The notes beneath the pieces were generated by a model. It searched no databases, was not told where the DNA came from, and saw nothing but the letters and a program-made list of their open reading frames with translations. From Holophagales bacterium (GTDB lineage: Bacteria; Acidobacteriota; Holophagae; Holophagales; Holophagaceae), in contig JAIRRD010000144.1 of the NCBI GenBank assembly GCA_031256155.1, positions 1 through 6,067 on the forward strand: a stretch of 6,067 bases of DNA, in the 5' to 3' direction. Position numbers and translations under genes: made by a program. Shown one piece after another: positions 1 to 5,114 of this stretch (within the stretch, counting starts at the first letter, position 1; each line of letters opens with the position of its first letter).

Positions 1-1358
1 CCGAAAGCGTCTACCAAATAGACATATTTAAGAGCGCAGTGACGGATGGAGAAAGTTATGTAGAAGTGTGGGCGACTTCCAAAAACAAGCCCGAAGAAGT
101 TTTTAGTAATGATGGCGAAATACGCGAGATGATGGAACTCATCTCTGAAAGAGCGGAAATCATAGTGCTGGATTCCGGTCAGGCGGTATGGCGCGTGTAC
201 ATGCCAATACGTGACAGCAGACCCGGACGAAATGCAAAAGCGCTGCTGAGAGCATACTGCAACCTGGATCGCTGGAATATCGTCTGGAAGAGTACTTATA
301 CCTTTACATTAAAAATGCTTCCAATAGTGTTGCTTCTTGAATTCGCGCTCTTGTGGGTGCTAACGTCCGCTTTTGTACGTCGTCCGATGCACAAAATTCT
401 AATGGCGATGAAGTCGCTTGGCCAAGGTGATGCCTCCGCCAGAGCCAACTTGCGCAGTCAAAATGAACTTGGTCAAATCGCACGCCGCTTTGATGCTATG
501 GCCGATGACCTTCAGGAAATGAGCCGGGAGCGGGAGAAACTGCTCAGTGAAATTCAAGGCTTTAACGCGACTTTGCAAGAGCGCATTGATGCGGCTCTCT
601 CTGAATTGCAGACAAAAAACAGCGAACTTGAACTTTTGATGGAGCGCATTTCCCTGTTACGGGAAGAACTCAGCCAGCAGGAGCGTCTGGCAGTTGCGGG
701 TCAGCTAACGGCGGCCTTTGCGCACGAAATCGGCACGCCATTGAACCTCGTCAACAGCCACCTCCAGTTGCTCATAAGCGAAAGTTCCATTGACAATCGG
801 ACACGCGACCGCCTCAGCACAATTCACCTCCAGATTGACCGCGTGGGAGAAATTGTCAGAAGACTGCTGGGACTGACCAGACCCATTGAGCCAAAGCGCG
901 AACTTACAGACTTGCTTCCCCTGCTGGAAGAACTACAGCGGCTTTGGGCACCAACGCTAACTGCCCGCAAAGTGCGCCTGCAAGCCCAAACTCAGGAAAA
1001 CTGTTTAATATGGGTAGACCGTAAACAATTAGAGCAGGTCTTTATAAATCTGGTGAACAATGCCGTTGATGCCATGCCCGATGGCGGTTCCATAGAACTC
1101 AAAGTTGCTCAAAACCACTCTCTGGATTGGGAATTTGCCCTTAGCGATACCGGAACAGGTATTCCCGCCGAAAATCTCAACAGAGTATTCAAGCCCATGT
1201 TCAGCACCAAACCAGAGGGCAAAGGTACCGGCCTGGGTCTGTCCATATGTCGTGAGATAATCAAGGCAAATAGCGGTGAAATCCGCATAGAGAGCAAGGA
1301 AGGACATGGAACCACTGTCAGGTTTACGCTTCCTGCCAATGAAAGGAGTGAATCGTGA
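1..1358 (+). CDS. Membrane sensor histidine kinase, 5'-truncated by the window
   Basis: This is the kinase half of a two-component system: it autophosphorylates on histidine and passes the phosphate to a response regulator not present here. The frame is already open at position 3 with no stop upstream, so the GTG at 39 is internal and the true start lies outside the window. The visible order is about 100 residues of presumed extracytoplasmic sensor, a transmembrane helix (about 303-374), a HAMP linker (about 375-535), a long charged coiled coil (about 510-690), a HisKA dimerisation helix with H-box [12 protein letters not shown] (phospho-acceptor His codon 723-725), then the ATPase domain. 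The ATPase domain has N-box [11 protein letters not shown] (about 1050-1079), G1 box DTGTGIP (1146-1166), F box FKPMFSTK, and G2 box [10 protein letters not shown] (1218-1247). All catalytic motifs are intact. No receiver domain is fused at the C terminus. It overlaps the next gene by 4 bp. The signal sensed cannot be inferred, and a first transmembrane helix probably lies upstream. Confidence 0.94.
   Translation, partial: ESVYQIDIFKSAVTDGESYVEVWATSKNKPEEVFSNDGEIREMMELISERAEIIVLDSGQAVWRVYMPIRDSRPGRNAKALLRAYCNLDRWNIVWKSTYTFTLKMLPIVLLLEFALLWVLTSAFVRRPMHKILMAMKSLGQGDASARANLRSQNELGQIARRFDAMADDLQEMSREREKLLSEIQGFNATLQERIDAALSELQTKNSELELLMERISLLREELSQQERLAVAGQLTAAFAHEIGTPLNLVNSHLQLLISESSIDNRTRDRLSTIHLQIDRVGEIVRRLLGLTRPIEPKRELTDLLPLLEELQRLWAPTLTARKVRLQAQTQENCLIWVDRKQLEQVFINLVNNAVDAMPDGGSIELKVAQNHSLDWEFALSDTGTGIPAENLNRVFKPMFSTKPEGKGTGLGLSICREIIKANSGEIRIESKEGHGTTVRFTLPANERSES
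1344..1348 (+). promoter_or_regulatory. Shine-Dalgarno for the YjbQ-family gene
   Basis: AGGAG lies 6 nt upstream of the GTG at 1355, inside the end of the kinase gene. It fixes the start of the downstream gene at GTG and supports translation of both genes from one message. It is the only strong ribosome binding site seen in the window. Confidence 0.8.
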
Positions 1359-1789
1359 AATCCTACAGACAAGCACTGACATTAAACATCCCATCCCGCA
1401 TGGGCTTTGTAAATATAACCCCACATGTTCAAAAAGCCCTGTCAGAATCGAGCATACGCGAGGGACTTTGCCTCGTTAACGCAATGCACATAACAGCCAG
1501 CGTCTTTATAAACGATGACGAAAGCGGTCTGCACAAGGACTATGAGCGTTGGCTTGAAGAGTTAGCCCCATTTAATTCCGGGAGCAATCCGGCCAATGGC
1601 GGCTATCTGCATAACCGTACAGGCGAAGACAACGGCGATGCCCACCACAAGCGCCAGATAATGGGCAGGGAAGTTGTAATCGCCGTAACCGACGGAAAAC
1701 TGGATTTCGGCACATGGGAGCGAATCTTTTACGGCGAATTTGACGGACGAAGGGATAAGCGGATTTTGATAAAGATTATTGGTGAGTGA
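1355..1789 (+). CDS. YjbQ/UPF0047 family protein (secondary thiamine-phosphate synthase-like)
   Basis: A 144-residue protein, the usual size for the YjbQ/UPF0047 family (TIGR00149-type), which forms small soluble cytoplasmic trimers. Family hallmarks are all present: [13 protein letters not shown] (residues 42-54, with the conserved His45 and Thr47), [15 protein letters not shown] (90-104, with the conserved Asp-Ala-His that contributes to the presumed active site), and [13 protein letters not shown] (119-131). Members have been reported to show weak thiamine-phosphate synthase activity in E. coli, but their physiological role remains unsettled, so the name is only a family label. The GTG start is supported by AGGAG at 1344-1348 and by the GTGA overlap with the kinase stop codon. 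That arrangement implies co-translation with the kinase, but no functional link is known. The gene ends 13 bp before the oppositely oriented adenosyltransferase gene. Confidence 0.93.
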   Translation: MKSYRQALTLNIPSRMGFVNITPHVQKALSESSIREGLCLVNAMHITASVFINDDESGLHKDYERWLEELAPFNSGSNPANGGYLHNRTGEDNGDAHHKRQIMGREVVIAVTDGKLDFGTWERIFYGEFDGRRDKRILIKIIGE

Positions 1790-1817
1790 ATATAGCAATT
1801 CCCTATATCTCCTCACC
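1781..1817. terminator. Imperfect hairpin between convergent genes, possible bidirectional terminator
   Basis: GGTGAGTGAATATAG (1781-1795) and CTATATCTCCTCACC (1803-1817) pair through 6 bp at the base and 6 bp at the top, with 3 mismatched positions between and a 7-nt loop. The hairpin covers the stop codons of both convergent genes. Neither strand has a clear T-run after the stem, so it is not a classic Rho-independent terminator. It may instead help halt or stabilise both transcripts. Confidence 0.4.
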
Positions 1818-2345
1818 TACCCCATCAACGGCATTTTCGGCCCTTGCCAGAGCGAAGAGCCAATCGCTGAGACGGTTCAGGTATCGCACAACCCAATCAA
1901 GCGCACTAACATCGGTGCAGATGGGAACAATTTTGCGTTCGGCTCTTCTGCACACACTTCTCGCGTAATGGGCATACACAGCTCCCGGACTGCCGGAAGG
2001 AAGCACAAACGAATTCAGTTCTGGTGACATGGCGCACAGGCGGTCAATATCCGCCTCCATAGTTTCCATAGAACACTTCAGGGATATTTCGGCTGAAGAC
2101 ACATCATCAGTCCCAAATTTCGGGTCAGCCAAGCCAGCCCCCAGGCGGAAGAGATCTCGCTGAATATCCGTCAGAATAGTATTGGCACCAGTTTTAGTTG
2201 AAATATGTACACGCAGAATACCAAGCAGAGAATTCAGCTCATCCAGAGTTCCATACGCCTCCAGACGAGGATGAGACTTAGAGACGCGCTGACCACCTAT
2301 CAGCGAAGTCTGGCCGTTATCTCCTGTACGAGTGTATATCTTCAT
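1803..2345 (-). CDS. PduO-type cob(I)alamin adenosyltransferase
   Basis: Transfers the 5'-deoxyadenosyl group of ATP to cob(I)alamin (or a corrinoid precursor) to make adenosylcobalamin. It is a cytoplasmic, all-helical trimer of the PduO/MMAB family (PF01923), unrelated to CobA/CobO. The 180-residue length is normal. The N-terminal ATP-binding segment MKIYTRTGDNGQTSLIGG (residues 1-18) is followed by YGTLDELNSLLG (31-42), then VCRRAER (131-137) and RYLNRLSDWLFALAR (154-168), the conserved Arg/Glu and Asn-Arg-Leu-Ser-Asp motifs of the active site. The frame stays open to an ATG at 2387, but the family always begins at MKIYTRTGD. The ATG at 2345 also forms an ATGA overlap with the pyrE stop, so 2345 is chosen. 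No good Shine-Dalgarno precedes it, consistent with translational coupling to pyrE. No other corrinoid gene and no B12-dependent enzyme gene is visible in the window. Confidence 0.95.
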   Translation of the reverse strand: MKIYTRTGDNGQTSLIGGQRVSKSHPRLEAYGTLDELNSLLGILRVHISTKTGANTILTDIQRDLFRLGAGLADPKFGTDDVSSAEISLKCSMETMEADIDRLCAMSPELNSFVLPSGSPGAVYAHYARSVCRRAERKIVPICTDVSALDWVVRYLNRLSDWLFALARAENAVDGVGEEI

Positions 2346-2986
2346 TGAGCAAATCCATCGCTCCAGGCTTGCGGGTCTTCGCGCCAAACGGCAAGGGACT
2401 CCCGACCCACCAGAGTAATGGAACCGGTTTCAACGGCTCTTTTCACAAGGTCGGAAAATGTCGCCAGAGCCTGGCAAGGTACATTTTTACCGGCAAAGGC
2501 CGCCTCAGCCCTTGTCAGTCCGTATGAGAACAGGGCCAGAACTTCCAGTACATCCGCCCCCTCATCGCGCAGCGCCTCAACGCATTTCAGACTTGAACCG
2601 CCTGTGCTGATTAAATCCTCAATGAGTACAACACTGTGTTTGTCAGCCAAAGGCCCCTCAACTTGTCGTCCCATGCCATGCTTTTTAGGCTCAGGCCGCA
2701 CGTAAGCAAGCGGAAGCCCAAGTCTGTCCGCCACCATTGATGCCCATGGAATCCCGGCTGTGCTGGTACCGGCTATCAGTGTTGCGCTCTTATTGTTCTT
2801 CTTCACAGAATCGCACAAAGCCGCAGCAACGGCTGCGCGAACAGCGGGGAATCCAAGTAATTGCCTGTTATCGCAATAGACGGGTGATTTCAGCCCCGAT
2901 GCCCATGTAAACGGTGCTTCAGGCGAAAAACGCACAGCGCCGACCTCAAGCAGAGTCGATGGAAGGTCAAAAAGGTCAGAAGTCAT
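2342..2986 (-). CDS. pyrE: Orotate phosphoribosyltransferase
   Basis: Catalyses orotate + PRPP to orotidine 5'-monophosphate + diphosphate, the fifth step of de novo pyrimidine synthesis, as a cytoplasmic dimer. At 214 residues it is full length. The N-terminal orotate-binding hood contains FTWASGLKSPVYCDNR (residues 26-41). The catalytic flexible loop is RPEPKKHGMGRQVEG (97-111), with the lysines and histidine that reach the neighbouring active site. The PRPP signature VVLIEDLISTGGSS is at 119-132, followed by LKCVEALRDEGA. The ATG at 2986 fits the family start, with only a weak GGGAA-type ribosome site about 6 nt upstream. Its TGA stop overlaps the ATG of the adenosyltransferase. The 218-bp gap upstream carries strong secondary structure and a short open frame that overlaps its first codons, a layout reminiscent of attenuated leaders, although no U-run is present. 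Confidence 0.97.
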   Translation of the reverse strand: MTSDLFDLPSTLLEVGAVRFSPEAPFTWASGLKSPVYCDNRQLLGFPAVRAAVAAALCDSVKKNNKSATLIAGTSTAGIPWASMVADRLGLPLAYVRPEPKKHGMGRQVEGPLADKHSVVLIEDLISTGGSSLKCVEALRDEGADVLEVLALFSYGLTRAEAAFAGKNVPCQALATFSDLVKRAVETGSITLVGRESLAVWREDPQAWSDGFAQ

Positions 2987-3119
2987 TTACGTTCCCGATG
3001 ATATAGTGAATGCACTTGATGAGCGGTACAGATGGGCAAGTGCCGCCTACGCCTCCCATTCCGCTCCCCGCCTGTCGGCGGCTCGCTCCATTACGGCACA
3101 GTCTTGCGCATCCTCGCAT
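2976..3119 (-). CDS. Possible 47-codon leader ORF overlapping the pyrE start
   Basis: An ATG at 3119-3117 opens a frame of 47 codons that ends with TGA at 2978-2976, 11 bp inside pyrE and in a different frame. The predicted peptide starts MRGCARLCRNGASRRQ, is rich in Gly, Arg and Cys, and resembles no domain I know. The start codon sits at the foot of the 17-bp hairpin and has no Shine-Dalgarno, which argues against strong translation. It could be a leader peptide coupled to pyrE, or a chance frame across a non-coding structured or repeated element. The second reading is more likely. Confidence 0.2.
   Translation of the reverse strand: MRGCARLCRNGASRRQAGSGMGGVGGTCPSVPLIKCIHYIIGNVNDF
3012..3043 (-). 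other. 7-bp inverted repeat in the pyrE leader (alternative hairpin)
   Basis: GCACTTG (3012-3018) and CAAGTGC (3037-3043) are exact inverse complements around an 18-nt loop, 25-57 nt upstream of the pyrE ATG. The 3037-3043 arm is shared with the longer pairing at 3036-3107, so the two structures cannot form together. Confidence 0.5.
3036..3107 (-). other. GC-rich long-range stem with nested hairpin upstream of pyrE
   Basis: GCAAGTGCCG (3036-3045) pairs with CGGCA plus CTTGC (3094-3098 and 3103-3107) as a 10-bp stem with one 4-nt bulge (CAGT, 3099-3102). Within it, CCGCC (3068-3072) and GGCGG (3077-3081) form a 5-bp hairpin with a TGTC loop. The block is clearly more GC-rich than its surroundings. 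It could be a folded leader RNA for pyrE or part of a dispersed repeat. I cannot match it to a known riboswitch or RNA family. Confidence 0.45.
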
Positions 3120-3156
3120 TTTACTTATGGAGCATTGTTATGCTCCATAAGTAAAA
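3119..3156. repeat. Perfect 17-bp inverted repeat with 4-nt loop
   Basis: TTTTACTTATGGAGCAT (3119-3135) and its exact inverse complement (3140-3156) flank a TGTT loop. It lies between midA-type and pyrE genes. T-runs are at the 5' edge and A-runs at the 3' edge on both strands, the reverse of a Rho-independent terminator, so termination is not the obvious role. The length and perfection suggest a repeat-element hairpin, a protein-binding palindrome, or an RNA-stabilising or processing structure. Confidence 0.85.
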
Positions 3157-3204
3157 CGACTATATAAGTGTAGCAGTGGCCGTTGCAGTTACAAAACTCC
3201 ACAA

Positions 3205-4296
3205 CTATAAATTTGCCTGCACCACTTTAAATCTGTCCCCCATTGCGTTGGGAAGCGTCAACTGCATTAGGTTCTGTTTGCGAGCCGTGCGCTCTGATTG
3301 GCGGAGTTCCTGCCATTCTGCTTCCCATTGGGCTAGTGGGGCGTTGGCACATATCCACTGACCGAGTGTAGCCAGCTTTTGGGGGCGCAATCCCTGACGC
3401 TCAAGCAAATATGTCAGGCGCGTCAGGTCAACGTCTGCGGTGAGGTCTGAATTGCCTGGAGCTTCCCACCAGCGTCCGTCCGTTTGATGCTTTAAATACC
3501 TGCGTAGTCCGGCTCGCTTGGCTATAAGCCTGGGGGCGGTGTCTCCGTAGTCAATAGCTAAAAAAAGTCCTTTCCGCATTGGTTTACAGATGGTTTCCAG
3601 AATACACGGGAGGCTCTCAGTCCAAATGCTGCCATCGTCCGGCTGCAAACCGCCTTCGGCGTGTCTGCTGAACCAATCTCCGGCTTCACCCGGCTCGGCG
3701 GCTTCCCATTGCGTAAGGCCTGTGTCTTCGCCCTCAAGTGAAATGAGTACTTCCCGCTTCCACTCTCCGCCGTCCCACCGCCAGGGCTGGGCTGGCAGAG
3801 CATCGAATAGTTCGTTTGAGATAATCGCCCCTGCAAAACTGTCTGTTTCATCGCTCTGATTTTTCAGACAGGCCTGTCCGCTGTTTAACCAGTAATCAAG
3901 TGCTATCAGGGCTTCTTGTTTGGCTATGGGGCTGTCATCGCAATGAATGTATCGGATGCTTTGGCTAAAATCGCCTGTGGCTGCTTTCAGCAGGTCTCGT
4001 CCCAACCATCCGCGTCCCGCACCCTGCTCAAGTATGGTAAATGGGTCGGGGCGGTCCAGTTCCAACCAGACTTGATGCAGACGTATTGCTATGGCCTCGC
4101 CCAGCAGAGGGCCTAAGTCCAGGGCTGTGTAATAGTCTTTTCCGTCAAAACCCCACTGTGACACACCGCGCCTGTAATAGCCATGTTCTGGGTGGTACAG
4201 AGCCAGTGCCATAAACTCGGACGCTGGTAATGAGCCGTTGGATAAGATTTTTTTTATTGTTTCTGTGATGGGGTTAAATGGAACATTTGGAGGCAT
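3205..4296 (-). CDS. MidA/NDUFAF7-family SAM-dependent methyltransferase (COG1565)
   Basis: A 363-residue class I methyltransferase of the MidA/NDUFAF7 family (PF02636). The mitochondrial member methylates an arginine of a complex I subunit. The bacterial substrate is generally unknown, so only SAM-dependent (probably protein) methylation is claimed. Hallmarks visible are SEFMALALYHPEHGYY (residues 26-41), the SAM-binding glycine loop ILEQGAGRGWLGRDLL (88-103), the catalytic-site segment IISNELFDALP (158-168), an IDYG strand (248-251), DLTADVDLTRL (284-294), and the C-terminal MGDRFKVV (352-359). Length is normal. The ATG at 4296 fits the family N terminus, but no Shine-Dalgarno is visible upstream. 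The gene follows the sanA-type gene by 28 bp and is probably co-transcribed with it. An A8 run lies near codon 16. No complex I genes are in the window. Confidence 0.92.
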   Translation of the reverse strand: MPPNVPFNPITETIKKILSNGSLPASEFMALALYHPEHGYYRRGVSQWGFDGKDYYTALDLGPLLGEAIAIRLHQVWLELDRPDPFTILEQGAGRGWLGRDLLKAATGDFSQSIRYIHCDDSPIAKQEALIALDYWLNSGQACLKNQSDETDSFAGAIISNELFDALPAQPWRWDGGEWKREVLISLEGEDTGLTQWEAAEPGEAGDWFSRHAEGGLQPDDGSIWTESLPCILETICKPMRKGLFLAIDYGDTAPRLIAKRAGLRRYLKHQTDGRWWEAPGNSDLTADVDLTRLTYLLERQGLRPQKLATLGQWICANAPLAQWEAEWQELRQSERTARKQNLMQLTLPNAMGDRFKVVQANL

Positions 4297-4324
4297 TGTT
4301 TTTTGGTAATTTATGCTCGGTTGG

Positions 4325-5011
4325 CTATTCCGGTGTGTTCGGTATATCTGGTGTATCTGGTGTGTGTTCTACCGGTCCCAGCACTGTAGAAGGGGGGAAC
4401 CAAACGTCCCACTGAGCTTTGTGACGTGCCAGGTACTCTCTGAGCCAAAGGCGCACGTAGGGCAAGGCTCCGATGCTCTTTGTGTCGCTGGGAACACCAT
4501 AAGCGTCAAGTCCCAGACTTTTTGCCAGATATAGTGTGCGAATAGCGTGAAACTCTGAAGTGACAACTACTATGTGTTCCAGGCCAAAAATGGTTCTGGC
4601 TCTCTTCAGACTGTCGTATGTGCGCCTTCCGGCGTAATCGCTCACGATTTTTTCTGTCGGCACACCATGTTTTATCAGCCAGCGGCGCATTGCCTGGGGT
4701 TCGTTATAGTTGTGGGTGCGGTTGTCACCTGAGACAAGAATCCAGATGGCTTTTTTTTCTTCATATAAACGCAGAGCCATTTTGAGCCTGGCTTCCAGGA
4801 CTTGCGTAGGCTCGCCATTTGACTTTACACCCGCGCCCAGAACCAATAGAGGAATACCGGTTGGCGAAAGCGTCTCGGGTGAACAAACTTTTAAACCGTA
4901 TGGGAACTTTACGCAAAACCAAAGCAGGTCAAAAATGACAGCCAGAATTATGGCTACGGCAACCAAGTAAATTGGTTTTTTGAAAAACTTGCAGGGGGCA
5001 TATTCACTCAT
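4325..5011 (-). CDS. sanA: SanA/YdcF-like DUF218 membrane protein
   Basis: A 228-residue envelope protein of the SanA/ElyC/YdcF (DUF218) family. A single N-terminal transmembrane helix (residues about 13-33) anchors a globular domain (about 54-212) likely on the periplasmic side. SanA-like motifs are PLLVLGAGV (54-62), LVSGDN (92-97), YNEPQAM (102-108), DYAGRRTYDSLKRA (125-138), TSEFHAIRTLYLA (151-163), and the terminal VLGP (210-213). SanA affects vancomycin and detergent resistance of the E. coli envelope, and other family members act in envelope carbon metabolism. The exact reaction is unknown. The frame is open to an ATG at 5137, but that start would overlap the divergent gene and add a tail foreign to the family. 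ATG 5011 gives a normal signal anchor, and ATG 5026 is possible. No ribosome site is evident. The protein ends in a short Thr-Pro repeat encoded by 9-bp repeats. Confidence 0.87.
   Translation of the reverse strand: MSEYAPCKFFKKPIYLVAVAIILAVIFDLLWFCVKFPYGLKVCSPETLSPTGIPLLVLGAGVKSNGEPTQVLEARLKMALRLYEEKKAIWILVSGDNRTHNYNEPQAMRRWLIKHGVPTEKIVSDYAGRRTYDSLKRARTIFGLEHIVVVTSEFHAIRTLYLAKSLGLDAYGVPSDTKSIGALPYVRLWLREYLARHKAQWDVWFPPSTVLGPVEHTPDTPDIPNTPE
4332..4367 (-). repeat. Four imperfect 9-bp tandem repeats at the 3' end of the sanA-type gene
   Basis: The units GGTGTGTTC, GGTATATCT, GGTGTATCT and GGTGTGTGT lie head to tail (plus-strand reading). On the coding strand they give the C-terminal tail TPDTPDIPNTPE, so the 9-bp unit is a three-residue xTP repeat that keeps the frame. 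It lies beyond the conserved domain and could vary in copy number between strains. Confidence 0.75.
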
Positions 5012-5114
5012 GTAAGTTAATAGCATAGCATAGTAACATAGGAACCTTTCCGTGCTTTTATCGTACGAATTTTTGATGATGAGATTTCCAATGACACGAA
5101 AGTTGAACAATTCC
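5012..5114. promoter_or_regulatory. Divergent intergenic region between the sanA-type gene and the secreted-protein gene
   Basis: About 100 bp between two divergent starts must hold promoters for both. It includes AGCATAGCATAG (5021-5032 approximately), a short tandem repeat, and an imperfect palindrome GGAACCTTTCC (5041-5051). Neither start has a convincing Shine-Dalgarno. Confidence 0.5.
5033..5061 (+). promoter_or_regulatory. Weak sigma-70-like promoter candidate for the secreted-protein gene
   Basis: GTAACA (5033-5038, 4 of 6 to TTGACA) and TTTTAT (5056-5061, 4 of 6 to TATAAT) are separated by 17 bp. Transcription would start near 5068, giving a leader of about 23 or 47 nt depending on the start codon used. 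Matches of this quality occur by chance, so this is only a candidate. Confidence 0.25.

Noticed and set aside
39..41. GTG at 39 as the start of the histidine kinase gene
   Set aside because: The same frame is open back to position 3 with no stop, and the visible sensor region is incomplete, so the gene starts before the window.
1029..1424. Minus-strand open frames opposite the kinase C terminus
   Set aside because: They lie antisense to conserved ATPase motifs, have no domain features, and are shadows of the real gene.
2346..2387. Longer start (ATG 2387) for the adenosyltransferase
   Set aside because: The family begins at MKIYTRTGD, and the ATG at 2345 makes a neat ATGA overlap with the pyrE stop. 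The extra 14 residues only re-read the pyrE end in another frame.
2418..2705. Plus-strand open frames opposite pyrE
   Set aside because: They are antisense to conserved PyrE motifs and their translations show no recognisable protein features.
3030..3050. Sigma-54 (-24/-12) promoter before pyrE, suggested by GGCAC and TTGC on the minus strand
   Set aside because: The GGCAC and TTGC elements are adjacent rather than separated by the required 5 nt, so the spacing is wrong.
3119..3156. Rho-independent terminator for the midA-type gene
   Set aside because: The stem is strong, but on both strands it is followed by an A-run, not a T-run, so the intrinsic terminator signature is missing.
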